A stretch of 64,000 nucleotides of DNA from Adiantum capillus-veneris (GCA_014529385.2 CM043967.1:4401001-4465000), one strand, 5' to 3'; positions 1 through 9,996 are shown, numbered from the stretch's first letter. Program-made: numbers and translations. Notes: generated from the letters alone by a model not told the origin.

Positions 1-79
1 TTTGCCCATCTCAGTTACATTTCGTATTCATTTTTTGAGCTAGATTTGCTTTCTGCTTTGACTTTTGCCTGTTATAAAG

Positions 80-192
80 GTCCGTAAGAGATGGTCTGAA
101 GGATGATTTGAGCCACATTTTATCGAGTTCAAACAGTCTAGTTGCTGCAGTTCTTCAGCATAATCCAGAGGCCTTCAGCTTTGTAAAAACAG
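80..192 (+). CDS. Possible single internal exon of an unidentified host gene
   Basis: A pyrimidine-rich stretch ending in AG (78-79) looks like a splice acceptor, and CAG followed by GTAATT at 191-198 looks like a donor. Between them one frame, from 81, stays open for 37 codons with one base left over at each side. The peptide (RDGLKDDLSHILSSSN at its start, ending FSFVKT) has the mixed hydrophobic and polar composition of a real protein, unlike the repeat ORFs around it. I do not recognise the family. No second exon of the same gene is recognised downstream, where repeats begin. It could be chance or the edge of a pseudogene. Confidence 0.33.
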
Positions 193-886
193 GTAATTCA
201 TCTGTTTTCATTTCCTGAGGAGTGATTTTGTCAACATTTGTACGATTTCCTGTCAATGCTCTTGCTGTCTAACAATTTAGTCTATGAAGTCATCAAGTGT
301 ATAATGCTGTTCAGCTTTCTTAAGCTATGCTCATTTTTAAGTAACACATATTGATGGAACTTGTTCCCATTTAACACAACACCACGAAAGGCCACTCCTC
401 TAGATTATTCAACTTTTTGTGTCAGGAATCAAAATTACGGTGAACCACAATTGCTGGAATCTTGAAGCTGTAGTTCTTTTGAAAGGGTGACTTAGTTTGC
501 ATTCATAATATATCTATGTCATATTTATGATTAGTCTCAAGACTTACCATGAACCATCATTCCTCTAAGGTTGGGTAGTCTTAAGCTTTACACTGGATAT
601 GAAGCATTGTATGGCAACTTGTCCTTCGTCCCGATTAAAGTTTTTCACCTCCCGGATGGTGTTGCTAGAGCCCAAGTGGTTGTGTAGTTTCTCATCTATG
701 CCACGTTCAGGCCATGTATTACTTGGTCCGATGCGTTGGCTGAAACCACCCGACCACACAACTCAAAAATACAGTAGTAATGTGAAAATTGTTGTGGTAA
801 GCTAAACTTGTGAACTATAAGTGGTGCCTAGCTTTAAGGCTTGCATAAATCGGTTAGACCGAAGGTCCCTTACACCTTAAGGTTTT
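193..886. other. Intron-like or intergenic DNA, no gene seen
   Basis: AT-rich, T-run-rich sequence without an ORF I can support. The short ORFs at 565-759 and 599-805 overlap on opposite strands and show no domain. It would be intronic if the exon at 80-192 is real. Confidence 0.4.
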
Positions 887-998
887 GGGGTGTAGATGGC
901 TAGACCAGTTTGTGGAAACCTCACAATTAAGCATGCATGGCATGTGCAGGAACAATGCTAGAATGGGTGACCTCATGGGAAGTTGTACCCCCATGCCA
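887..998 (+). repeat. 5S rRNA-derived segment (Cassandra-like TRIM or 5S-derived SINE remnant)
   Basis: The block at 961-982 (GGGTGACCTCATGGGAAG) is one base away from the plant 5S rRNA internal control region GGGTGACCTCCTGGGAAG, and 929-940 (AAGCATGCATGG) matches the 5S box A region AAGCGTGCTTGG. Spacing between the two agrees with 5S rRNA, and the segment before them aligns loosely with the 5S 5' half. It is too diverged to be a working 5S gene. 5S-derived sequence is known inside Cassandra TRIM LTRs of vascular plants and in SINE3-type elements. I could not find LTR ends or a tail to decide between them. Confidence 0.6.
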
Positions 999-1194
999 TA
1001 TCGACTAGTATAAACTTAAAGGTTGGGGAGTTGTAAACTAAAAACCTAATTCTGGTGTCTACTTTACCTCCACGCTAGTTTTAGGGGGGGCTCTGTATGT
1101 AGCACTAGGTTTTGGGAAAATTTAAAACCCTTGGTTGTGGAGTACATCTAAAATTTACAGTCAATGAGTAAAGAAAAAAAACTCATAGTAGATG

Positions 1195-1280
1195 TAATGT
1201 GCAACAAAAATGATTTATGGTGATTTAAGTTTTAACTCAGGATGAGTGCTCATTGCATACTCAAGGTTCTTTTTACTTTC

Positions 1281-1282
<2 letters not shown>
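1195..1282 (-). repeat. Worn terminal fragment of a family-C LTR
   Basis: The stretch begins TGTAATGTGCAA and continues through GGATGAGTGCTC and CTCAAGGTTCTTTTTACTT. These match in order the first ~85 bases (plus-strand view) of the family-C LTRs at 30239, 34859, 38063 and 52656. The match stops at the GA tract beginning at 1283, so LINE B copy a probably interrupted or truncated it. Confidence 0.5.

Positions 1283-1374
<92 letters not shown>
1283..1374. repeat. (GA)n microsatellite, 3' tail of LINE B copy a
   Basis: Uninterrupted GA dinucleotides for about 92 bp, followed directly by the family-wide LINE B terminus ATGAAATGAAATGTTATATT. Read in element sense it is a (CT)n tail. Confidence 0.9.
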
Positions 1375-1377
<3 letters not shown>

Positions 1378-2290
1378 AATGAAATGTTATATTAACGTCT
1401 TCAAAAGGTCAAAGTGACCTATGAGACCAAAAAGTTACAATGTGGTGGATCTGATACAAAGTCAGAGTAACAAGGTGACAAAATGACAAAATAAAATACT
1501 ATGGAATCCTAAACTGCTAGGTGTGAACTAGGAAGCTAGCTGGGATAGCTAGATCACAAGAGATCCAGCATCGGTCGCTGACAGGTCTCATCAATCTCCT
1601 CCATGGTCAGTAGTCTGACCGGGCGTCGTGCATGTCGGGCCAAAGTGATCCGAATCCTTTGATGCAGCCTCCGTCGATGCTGTGTAGTCCTCCGTAGTCG
1701 TGGGCATTTGGATCTCCCCAACTCGGTTGCTTGGTCGATCAGTGTGCCTCTGGTGTGAGGCGACAAGCTCTACTGTGGTAGGAGCTCCTCCGGGTGTCCA
1801 GTGGCAACTCTAAAGAAGTCTGTGATCTGTCTCTGAGACTGGCTAGCCTCTCCTCTCATCAAGCTTTCTCTGTGTCTGCGCAGCTCGAGCAAAAACAAAC
1901 CCAGGCATCTCTTATCCTCATACCGCATGACTCTGGAGAGTGGTCCAAAGCCCTTTCTGAACATGCAATGGAAGCGGCCTCGTAGCTCGTAGTGGACGGG
2001 GCAGTGGCACGTGCAAATTGAAAAGTCTGCACCGCAATCTTTCTACTACGTGTTGTAGCAGTGAGCAAAGATTGCATAGACTACGATCGGATGGTGTCCT
2101 TTCAATAGGTAGAGTAGCCACCAAGTGGGACTCAACAATCTCTGCTATAGTCGCGTGTGAAAAGAGGGATGGCTTGACCATGATGTCTATGCGTTTGTCA
2201 TCCTTTGCGAAGAGGGGTATTGTCATCCTTTGAGAAGAGGGGTGGCCAGAGCAAGACGTCTGGGCCGGCACGGTGTCAATCCAACAATGT
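1375..2290 (-). pseudogene. LINE family B, copy a: 3' UTR and degenerate C-terminal end of ORF2
   Basis: The 3' UTR (TTATATTAACGTCTTCAAAAGG... GACCTATGAGACC on the plus strand) is shared with the copies at 29811, 46551, 57305, 59711, 62735 and 62963. Upstream in element sense, the C-terminal ORF2 region can be followed through several frames: a cysteine-histidine cluster, the stretch FRKGFGPLSRVMRYED, and a PIP-box-like QRQITDFF at 1812-1835. Protein similarity is weaker than among copies b to g, so this is an older or separate subfamily. A 21-bp tandem duplication (TTGTCATCCTTTG units) lies near 2196-2235. The 5' boundary near 2290 is approximate. Confidence 0.7.
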
Positions 2291-2750
2291 CACAAGACAG
2301 TAAGTCAGAGTGATTATCCTCCTGCTGAAGAAATCCGATGAGAGAGGTTAGGAGACGCCCGATGGCGGGCTGCCTTGCACCATGACCAAGAAATGCCAGA
2401 ATAGCTGAAATCAGCCCCCATAAATCTACAATTATTTGGTAGCACTCGAAGGGTGAGAAGGGCCTATGAGAGGGCTACAAAGGCTTGTCGATAAGCCTCG
2501 TCGGAGGTGCAGCCATTGATCCAAGGAAACGTAGCCATGCACCCTACCACCCCAGCGTTTTGGCAAAATGCTAGCAACAAGGAGTTTGGATCTGCAATAT
2601 ACAAATGCAACTACCTCCCTAACGTTTTTGACAAAAAGAAAATGCTAGATTTGATGGGGAAGAGAAGATTCCCCAGCAAAGGGGGAGCAACCCGGAGCTC
2701 TGATCACTGATACCTTGTGTGGAGACACAAACAAGATTACCTCATGGACC
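2291..2750. other. Unclassified repeat-like DNA, no gene seen
   Basis: No ORF over 70 codons with a recognisable domain on either strand. The stretch TCTGATCACTGATACCTTGTGTGGAGAC near 2698 resembles the LINE B 3' UTR phrase GATCTGATACCTTGTCTGG seen near 29876, so part may be diverged LINE B. Confidence 0.35.

Positions 2751-2806
<56 letters not shown>
2751..2806. repeat. (GT)n(GA)n compound microsatellite at the 5' end of LINE A
   Basis: About 9 GT units followed by about 20 GA units. LINE A coding sequence starts immediately after it. Confidence 0.9.
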
Positions 2807-2809
<3 letters not shown>

Positions 2810-4154
2810 GTGAATAAGGACTTCTTCACTGTGCATAAAGAGCGCCCTCCTGGCACCACCCTCAGGACTTTGTGCGATGCTCAGGGAACACTTCATATGC
2901 ATCCTGATGTTATTCTTGATATGTCTGTAGATTATTTTGAGGCATTGTTCACTGCTGATGTATGCACTACTGAGGTTTTACTTGCCCATGAACAGATCTG
3001 GCATCACATCCACCGTCGTTGTACAGACACTATGGGAGAGATCTTTTTGGCTCCATTCACACTTGCAGAGCTTCATGCTGCTATCGAGAGTCTAGATCCA
3101 TCTTCCTGTCCAGGCGAGGATGGCCTCACTAGAGCTTTCTTTTTGACCTATTGGGATGTATTGCATATACCACGGCTTCGTGGTTGTCAGGATATCTTTG
3201 CATCAGGATAAATGCATCCGGATCTTTGTTCAGGTCTTATATCTCTTATTCCGAAAGGGGGTGACACCACTCAACTCTGCCAGTGGAGACCTATTACCCT
3301 ACTCCCTTCGGTCTATAAGATATTAGCGTTACTAATCAGCCATCGCATGCGACCGTTCTTACCAGATATTATTCATACTTCTCAGACAGGCTTTGTCATG
3401 GATCGATGCATACTAGATAATATCTTCACTTTTTATGAGGCAGTAGAGTGGGCCAGATCATCTTCTGAACCTCTCGCTTTTTTATCGTGAACTTCGAGAA
3501 AGCATACGATCGTGTTGAGTGGGAGTTTCTCGAAGGATCATTAGCCAGGATGGGTTTCCCTTCGAGATGGATCTCAGGCATTTCCGCTCTCTTCAGGACT
3601 GCCAGCAGTGCTATTACTATTGGTGGTCGTGTCAGTCACAGTTTTGAGCTCTCTCGATCTGTCCGTCAGGGATGTCCTTTAGCAGCATATCTGTATCTGT
3701 TTGTAGGAGAGACTATGTCCGACTTTCTTCGTGCTCAGAGTCATGCATTTCGTGGCTTGACCATGCCAGTACCTTCAGCTCCGGACCTTATCGATTGGGA
3801 GTTTGCTGATGACACTATGCTGATGTTGCGCTATTTGCTAGTAGCTCTTGATGCCATGCGGGGAGCCCTGGAGGTTTTTTGCATTGCCAGTGGTGCACGC
3901 ATTAACTGGCATAAATCCTACGGGTTACTGGTTGGCAGTGATGACATACCTACTTGGGGGGTAACTGATGGTTTCACATGGCTACAGTCAGGTCAGACAT
4001 GTAGATATCTGGGCTTTCAGGTTGGATTTGACGTTTCCTCACAGCAGCAGTTTGCACCCGTACTACAGTCTATTCGCAGGAACCTATGTCATTGGTCTTC
4101 ACGTCATCTGTCGTTGGCTGGTCGTGCATTGGTCGCCAACCAGGTCATTCTGGC
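2807..4154 (+). pseudogene. LINE A ORF2, pre-RT linker and reverse transcriptase domain
   Basis: Non-LTR reverse transcriptase of the plant L1 type. Visible landmarks are a linker with LAPFTLAELHAAIESL and CPGEDGLT, then RPITLLPSVYKILALLISHR, then motif A with NFEKAYDRVEW near 3490, RQGCPLAAYLY near 3670, and the catalytic FADD box near 3804 (WEFADDTMLM). It is broken by an in-frame TAA at 3209-3211 and a frameshift near 3480-3487. Ty3-1 then cuts it at 4155, just after RALVANQVI. RNA-templated DNA synthesis would be its role in an intact element; this copy cannot make a full protein. Confidence 0.85.
4150..4154. repeat. 5-bp target-site duplication of Ty3-1 (with 10613-10617)
   Basis: ctggc stands on both sides of the element beginning TGTAACAG and ending TTTGTGACA, and LINE A coding sequence continues across it. 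Confidence 0.9.
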
Positions 4155-4682
4155 TGTAACAGACTTGGACACTCCAAGTCAAGAATCAACCGCGACAGCA
4201 CCAAATAACCACTTCAAAACAAATCACAGATCACAATAGATGTACACTGGCCCGGCGGAGTTCCGTGCCTAGAGATATTAGCCCCAAAGACTGGCGCCCC
4301 TTTCGGTATTTCTTTTTATATTAATCAATTCAAAGTACAAGAGAGTGGGTCGGGATTCACTCTCAGACTCTGCGTCCAGATGCTCTGAGAAGTGAGGCCC
4401 TCACCACTAATTTAAAGGTTACAAGGGATGCCCAAAAGCAGAGCCCCAAAAGCTTTTAAAATCAAAAGCATCAGTTCTCTCTCTCTCTTAGAGAGTCTTT
4501 TTTCTCTTTTTTTATATATAAAAAAAAAAAATCGCGTCGCTCATCATTTTCCATTTTTTTTTTAATAGCCTTCCGCGATTTCCGAAAATCAGGGTTTCTG
4601 GCAAAAATTAGGGTTTGCAGGAATTTTAGGGTTTCGGGAAAATTAGGGTTTCTGCTGTCCGCCACGTCATCACTTTGTGACA
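4155..4682 (-). repeat. Ty3-1 3' LTR (528 bp)
   Basis: Matches 10070-10612 throughout, differing by small changes and an indel around the poly-A stretch near 4517. In element sense it starts TGTCACAAAGTGATGACGTGGC, followed by telo-boxes (4608-4651). A TATAAAAA candidate lies at 4313-4320 (minus), and GGCGCCCCTTTCGG (plus view) sits about where a start site would fall. Confidence 0.92.
4608..4651 (-). promoter_or_regulatory. Three telo-boxes in the U3 of Ty3-1 3' LTR
   Basis: TTAGGGTTT occurs at 4608, 4626 and 4643 (AAACCCTAA in element sense), with a near copy at 4589. A GCCACGTCA bZIP-type ACGT core lies at 4661-4669. In plants telo-boxes bind TRB-type Myb proteins; use here is inferred. 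Confidence 0.6.
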
Positions 4683-4695
4683 TACCCCCCTCTTG
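4683..4695 (-). promoter_or_regulatory. Ty3-1 polypurine tract
   Basis: On the minus strand AAGAGGGGGGTA lies directly before the 3' LTR, the expected place for plus-strand priming. The same tract follows the LTRs at 23303 and 50297. Confidence 0.85.
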
Positions 4696-5289
4696 AAAGC
4701 ATTGTAATCGACCGCGATTACGCCTGCAAAACCGACAAAAGCCATAAACCGTCTTAGTAGACACTGACTGTTAGTACCTACGTACTAGGAACACACATCT
4801 AGCACATGTACAAAATCGACAGTCACATCACATGACATCACAGGACGTCACATGACATTCAACATTCATTCGGATCTTAGACCATGATTTATCGGCAATG
4901 TAGCTAGCAATCACATCTCCAATCGGGACCTCATCGATGTGCGATTGACTAACCCCTATTGCAACCATGTCTATTCGAGATCAATCAGACCAAAATGCTG
5001 CAGTCATTTCGTCTATCAGTTCCTGCACTCACAAGAAGTCAAGAACAAATCAGTATCATAATCAGGAATTCCATTTCATAAAGTCATCCAGCAGAATACT
5101 GTCAGCTCTCAGTATCCCTGAAGCTCAAAGAGACATCAGTGACTTTAGTATCAAAATCGAGGCATCTGTTGACAAGGGAGCGGAGTAACTCCCCTCTTGT
5201 GCATCCCACTGCACCAGATCTGCGGCCAAGCTGAGTTTCTGGGTTCCGTTTGGAGTAGACTATGCTAAACCAAAACATTGAGGTAAAGT

Positions 5290-5696
5290 TTCACAATCCG
5301 AGGAGTATCTGCTAGGTCCTCCTCCTCCATCCACTTTGCATCAAATGCAGGAAAGTTCTTGAACTAAACCAAGAACCGCCTTCGGACTTTACCTTTCTTC
5401 GTATCATTATGTGCCAAAATCTGTTCAGGAACAAGGATCTCCTCGTTTTCTTCCTCTGCGGGTTGCTCATTAGGCTCCCCATCATCAAGCACATCACCCT
5501 TAACAGGGTTCAAGAGACTCACATGCAATGCATTATGAATCCTCCAAGTATCTGGCAGTTCCAATCGGAAGGAGACATCATTTATCTTGTCAATGATCTG
5601 GAAAGGTCCGTAGTATCGCATACTAAGCTTTGGAAAAAGCCTCTCCTTTCCCTTTTTCTTTCGTAGGCGTGCCTTCTCAAAAGTAAGAGCACCCAA
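5290..5696 (-). pseudogene. Ty3-1 integrase C-terminus and chromodomain
   Basis: The minus strand reads a GPF/Y-like segment ([21 protein letters not shown]), then [14 protein letters not shown], an acidic spacer, then [19 protein letters not shown] stop codon follows, after which the chromodomain goes on as FKNFPAFDAKWMEEEDL. The equivalent in Ty3-2 is uninterrupted. Chromodomains of chromoviruses steer integration to particular chromatin; the copy here is broken by a stop near 5364. Confidence 0.82.
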
Positions 5697-6731
5697 TCAT
5701 CCTCCTTCAATTTCAAGTCGCGACGATGGCGATCCGCTGCCTTTTTCTGTCGTTCTTGAGACTCCTGCAAAGTCTCGCGAACCTTGGCAAAAGCCGTATC
5801 CCAATCTCGCGAATATTCATCCGCTTCCAATATCTAATCTTTCGTGCTCAGGAAGGATGGAACCTTCGCAGCACTTTCAACAATCTCACATGGCGTCTTC
5901 CCCGTCGAAGAGTGTATCGTGTTACTGTAGGCAAATTCCACCAAAGATAGGTTCTTTTCCCATTGAGTCTTCTGATCCGAGATACAAGACTTCAATAAAT
6001 CTAAAATCACTGAATTGGCAATCTCAAATTGCCCGTCAGTCTGCAAGTGGAACAATGACGAGAACTGCAACTGCGTGCCAATGTTCTCCCAAATTGCCTT
6101 CCAAAACCAACTCATAAATTTGGGGTCTCTGTCGGAGAGAATCGTCTCAGACGTGCCATGTAATCAGAAAATCATCGTGATCATTCTGTATTCTCGGGAG
6201 ATAAAAAAAAATGAAATCCATTTCAATATTTTCCCAGGGGCGGGTGGGTATGGGTAAAGGCTGTAACAATCCCTCTGCTTTATGCCTGTTAAACTTGACC
6301 TTCTGGCATACCAAGCAACTGCGCACAAACTCTTCCACATCTTTCGTGAGTCTCGGCCAAAAGAAATATCTCTCTACCCCTTTCATGGTGGTAGCAATGC
6401 CGCGGTGACCCGTAAAAGGTGGACAATGGCATTCAGTCATAACCTTTTCCCTCAACGGCTGTGTAACGCACAACATAGTCTTTTTCATCAAGTAGCCTTC
6501 CCGAAGGGAGTATCCAGCTACTATCTCCCCATCTCGTATCCGTGTGAAAATATCTGCAAAATCTGTATCTGTGGCATACTGATCGACCATATCCTCGAAG
6601 CTCCTATGATGTATCGCGGAAACAGCCAGAACCAACGGTTTCCGAGACAAAGCATCTGCCACCACATTCTTCTGTCCCTGCACATGGACAATCTGGAAGT
6701 GGAATTGTGACAAGATGTTCGCCCACCGCAT
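5697..6731 (-). pseudogene. Ty3-1 integrase, zinc domain and damaged catalytic core
   Basis: The HHCC zinc domain is visible (HRGIATTMKGVERYFFWPR... CLVCQKVKFNRHKAEG), then MDFIF with the first catalytic Asp. Compared with Ty3-2, 101 bp are missing at 6173/6174 between the first and second catalytic Asp. The second Asp (SDRDPKF) and the Glu region (TDGQFEIAN) persist in other frames. The core fold cannot form, so this copy could not supply integrase. Confidence 0.85.
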
Positions 6732-6755
6732 CTGCTTTTCCGAAAGCTGCTTCTG

Positions 6756-7250
6756 TCACAAGAAGTAGCGCAAACTCTGATGGTCTGTAAAGACAGTAAA
6801 ATCCGCTTCGGGTAGGTAATGCCGCCACTGAGTAAGAGCATGGATAACCGCCAAAAGCTCTTTCTCATAGATTTGTGCTGTCATCTCCGGCCTAGAGAAC
6901 AAACGGCTCTCGTAAGCTATGACATGGCCTTCTTGCATCAAGACCGCACCCAGACTACCACCACAAGCATCACAAAATACTTCAAATGACTTCTGCAAGT
7001 CCGGCAAAGTCAAATCTGGTCCCGTAGTCAATTTCTCTTTCAATGTCCGAAAGGCAGTCACCTTTGTGGGTCCCCACGAAAAAGGTACTCCTTTCTGTGT
7101 CAAGGTATAGAAAGGGGAAGCAACCTCTGCAAACTTTCGTATGAACCGCGTGTAGTACGAACACAGTCCCAAGAAGCTTCTAACTTCATGGACATTCCTC
7201 AAATCGGGCCAATCACGGATAGTCTCTATCTTGGCCGGGTCCATTTGCAC
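6756..7250 (-). pseudogene. Ty3-1 RNase H region
   Basis: A 164-codon open frame reads FLGLCSYYTRFIRKFAEVASPF (the connection after RT), then FEVFCDACGGSLGAVLMQ with the first catalytic Asp, YEKELLAVIHAL with the Glu, and FTVFTDHQSLRYF with the next Asp. It ends at a TGA (6756-6758), after which the same frame goes on to QKQLSEKQMRW. Ty3-2 has the identical TGA. The frame does not join the RT frame, because of a 5-bp insertion shared with Ty3-2. Confidence 0.88.
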
Positions 7251-7930
7251 TCCTGCTGTGCTGCTGACACAATGTGTCCCAAAAAGTGTATCTTTGGTAG
7301 GAAAAATTCACTTTTCTTAGCATTAATCACTAATGTGTGATCTCGTAATGCCTGAAAGACTTGAAGCAGATGATCTCTGTGTTCTGCCTCATTCATGGAG
7401 AAAACAATGATGTCGTCAAAGAAAGTGCCAACAAATAGCCTGTACTCTCGAAAAATCCTGTCCATCATCCGGTTAAATGTCGCAAGAGCATTGGTTAAGC
7501 CAAAAGGCATCACCAAAAACTCAAATAACCCAAAAGTCGTCCGAAAAGCTGTCTTGTAGACATCTCTTGGCGCTATCCTGTTCTGATGATATCCACTCTT
7601 CAAGTCAATCCTGCTAAAGCAAGAGGATCCCTGTAACCTGTCGAGTATATCATCGATCCTAGGAATCGGAAATCTGTTCTTGATGGTGATTTCGTTGAGA
7701 GTGCTATAATCGATGCACATTCTACAAGATCCGTCTTTCTTCAAAACCAACAACACTGGAGAGCAATACGGTGAAGTACTAGGCTGGACAAGACCCTTTT
7801 CCAAGAGGTCTTTCACCGGGCTCAGAATCTTTTCATTCTGTACTCGGCTCACACGGTAAGGTGGCCGATTCGGTGGCGTGCTTCCAGGTATCAGATCAAT
7901 GGTTTGATGTTCAGGCCCTCTGAAAAGCAA
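7226..7930 (-). pseudogene. Ty3-1 reverse transcriptase domain
   Basis: Ty3/gypsy RT with all main blocks: PYRVSRVQNEKI, GLVQPSTSPYCSPVLLVLKKDGSCRMCIDYSTLN, NRFPIPRIDDILDRLQG, FSRIDLKSGYHQ, FGLFEFLVMPFGLTNA, and the catalytic box as FFDDIIVFS, then NAKKSEFFLPKIHFLGHIVS. The frame then runs off into QQECKWTRPR because of the 5-bp insertion near 7252-7262. Upstream (7931-8100) is poorly conserved linker. Confidence 0.9.
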
Positions 7931-8099
7931 TCGGCATGAGTGTGGAGAAAAATCTTGGCGTTCTTTTGATCAGGTCAAAACATATTCAACCTTTATTCAT
8001 CGTTCAGTTCTCTTCCAAAAGAATGAGTAAGAAACTGAAGTTCATCAAGTACAATCTCTAAGCCCTTCATTTATCAAAGTTGCTTTCTCGGCCCGGTAG

Positions 8100-8390
8100 T
8101 CAACCACGGCGTAGTTCTTGTGGTACCAAGGGATCCCGAGTAGAACGTCACTCGCGTGCCCTGAACACCCCTGTCATTGCAAACGAAGTTTGCCAATGCT
8201 TGGTGTAATGGCAACATCCCATCCGGGTGCCAGTCGAACTACCTCCGCTTGTGGCGTCAGTCTGTCGGGCGTAGTTCCAAATCGAGCCGCCAATTCCAAG
8301 TGAAAAGAAGTTGGCCTTGGCTCCTCAAAAGAGCTTCTTGATCCTTCACTTTGCCCCAAAAGCGGCAAAGTTTGTACTTTCATTCATTAG
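8100..8390 (-). pseudogene. Ty3-1 protease region, frameshifted
   Basis: On the minus strand the stretches FHLELAARFGTTPDRL, AEVVRLAPGWDVAITPSIGKL and DVLLGIPWYHKNYAVVDYRAEKA read in order but in different frames. This matches the pepsin-like retroviral protease fold of gypsy elements, whose distal part reads D-V-L-L-G-M-P-W-L. I could not find the catalytic D-S/T-G triad clearly. Confidence 0.65.
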
Positions 8391-8526
8391 ATTCGGTGCA
8401 GGTCCCACGCCATGTGGTACCAGTTCTGCTTTTCTATGTGCCTTTTCTGCCACATTCCTCAGCTGCTCTCGAACTCTCAGACTTGTCGTGGTCTTTATCA
8501 TTCTGTTCTTTCTGTGCCTTTTTAGG

Positions 8527-8568
8527 GCACTTCGCGGAGATATGTCCATGTTCCCTGCATCCAAAGCA
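8527..8568 (-). pseudogene. Ty3-1 gag zinc knuckle (CCHC)
   Basis: Reads CFGCREHGHISAKC on the minus strand, an exact C-x2-C-x4-H-x4-C nucleocapsid knuckle, followed by PKKAQKEQ. Ty3-2 has the same knuckle at 27268-27309. Confidence 0.88.
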
Positions 8569-8629
8569 CTTCCCCTCTCTGATGAAGCGAGCTCTCTCCT
8601 CAGGAGTAAGCTTGGGTCGTGCATCATTT

Positions 8630-9996
8630 TTCTCTGGGTTGCTCTTTTTTCTTTCTACTTACATTCCCAGAAGTTTGTTCGGCTCGTTGTGTCATGGCCT
8701 CATCCGTGGGGTAGGTCAGACTGCCAGTGTGTGGCAAAGCCCTGCGTCGCATGACTTATCAACTCCTGAATAGAAGCTGACTTCTGTTCCAAGCAGTGAT
8801 CTCGGATCTCTGTAGGTAGACCCAAGGTAAACCGCTCAATCTGTTCTCTGAACGAGATCTTCTTGAATGAAGAGGCGGGTAGAAAAGAGCTCCAGAATCT
8901 TTCACAATAAGCATTGATTGTATCGTTCTTGGTCATCCGAAGATGGTTCCAAGCAGCTCGTATATCTCGCTCAAACTCTTGAGTCAACCAAGAAGAAATA
9001 AAAAGCCTCTTAAATTTCAGCCATTTAACTGGCGCAATCTTGTTTAAAAGAAGCGTGGACCACCGAGTACGAGCATTCCTCTTAAAGTAAGAGGCAGCTC
9101 TCCGAATCTTGGAGTGCTCTGAATAGCGTCCTCCCGCGAAAGCGATGTCAAACTGCTGTATAAAAGACAAAGTGTTCGAAGCATCTGAGTATCCTAAAAA
9201 AGTATCAAACTTGATCGAGTGGCCACCTTCCTTAAACTCTCGGACTTTCTTGCTTTTATCTTTGAGAAAGTCATACTGGTTGGCTTTGTAAAAATTCTTC
9301 TTGTTCGCATAAAACTTTCCGTCATCGGAATTTGAGCTGTCTGTAGATGAGTCCTCAGTAGAACTGTCAGTCTCTGGGCGAGATGTAGCCTTCTTTGCCT
9401 TTTTCTTGCCCTTTTCCGAAGCTTTGTTTCTTGCTTCGCTTTTTACCTTTTCTGTCTTCTTCGCTCGAATCCGAGGAGCTAGAAGAACTATCAAAAGAAG
9501 AAGAAGAAGAAGAAGAACTGGGCACTCCTTCAAATCGAACACGCTTCTTCTGTTTCTTTGCCTTGTCAAATGTCGACCGACGACCCAAAAATCCCGGGAA
9601 GTCAGTGCCTTTCTTCTGCTTTTTGCTGTGCTTTTTGCCTTTCTTTTGCACGTCGAAAAGCTGAGCAATCCGTGCATCAACCACGGTCTCTAGTTCCTTC
9701 TCCGTATATTTGTTGGAGGCAGAAGGTTTCTTGAGAGCGGGTTTCGGGAGTGGTGTTGTGGTTCTCTGCCACTCCATCTGTACCTTCCAAAGAGGCATAT
9801 ATTTTGCCATCTTCGGGTCCTTGGCAAAACTGAGCATCATCTTCGTTGCATCGCCGATCAATTGACGACGCGTCATCTCTCTTTGCTCCGCCTGAGTAGG
9901 CCGAGGCGGGCCATACTCTCTGCCTGAATCTTCGTTGTGATCCCAGCCCGCATCTCCAGATGCAGAGGGAGTCGACTGATCATTGCTTGAAGCCAT
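8630..9996 (-). pseudogene. Ty3-1 gag, frameshifted
   Basis: The likely start is the ATG at 9994-9996 (MASSNDQSTP), 60 bases inside the PBS and in the same place as in Ty3-2. An N-terminal region is followed by very basic and poly-Ser stretches (KKGKKHSKKQKK, SSSSSSSSFDSSSSSSDSS). The capsid-like region comes next (FDTFLGYSDASNTLSFIQQFDIAF, YFKRNARTRWSTLL, FISSWLTQEFERDIRAAWNHLRM, ERFTLGLPTEIRDHCLEQK), the pattern of plant Retrotrans_gag domains. At least one frameshift lies near 9380-9400. The length (about 450 codons) is usual for chromovirus gag. Confidence 0.85.

Noticed and set aside
887-998. Functional 5S rRNA gene
   Set aside because: Too many differences in the 5' half and no T-run terminator at the right distance; better seen as a transposon-borne derivative.
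4967-5188. Plus-strand ORF MSIRDQSDQNAAV..., also present at 23612-23833
   Set aside because: It is conserved only because it lies in the same non-coding part of the two chromoviruses, opposite to their transcription, and shows no domain.
7226-7262. Programmed ribosomal frameshift between RT and RNase H
   Set aside because: Ty3/gypsy elements shift frame, if at all, between gag and pol; here a 5-bp repeat insertion explains the frame change without a slippery site.
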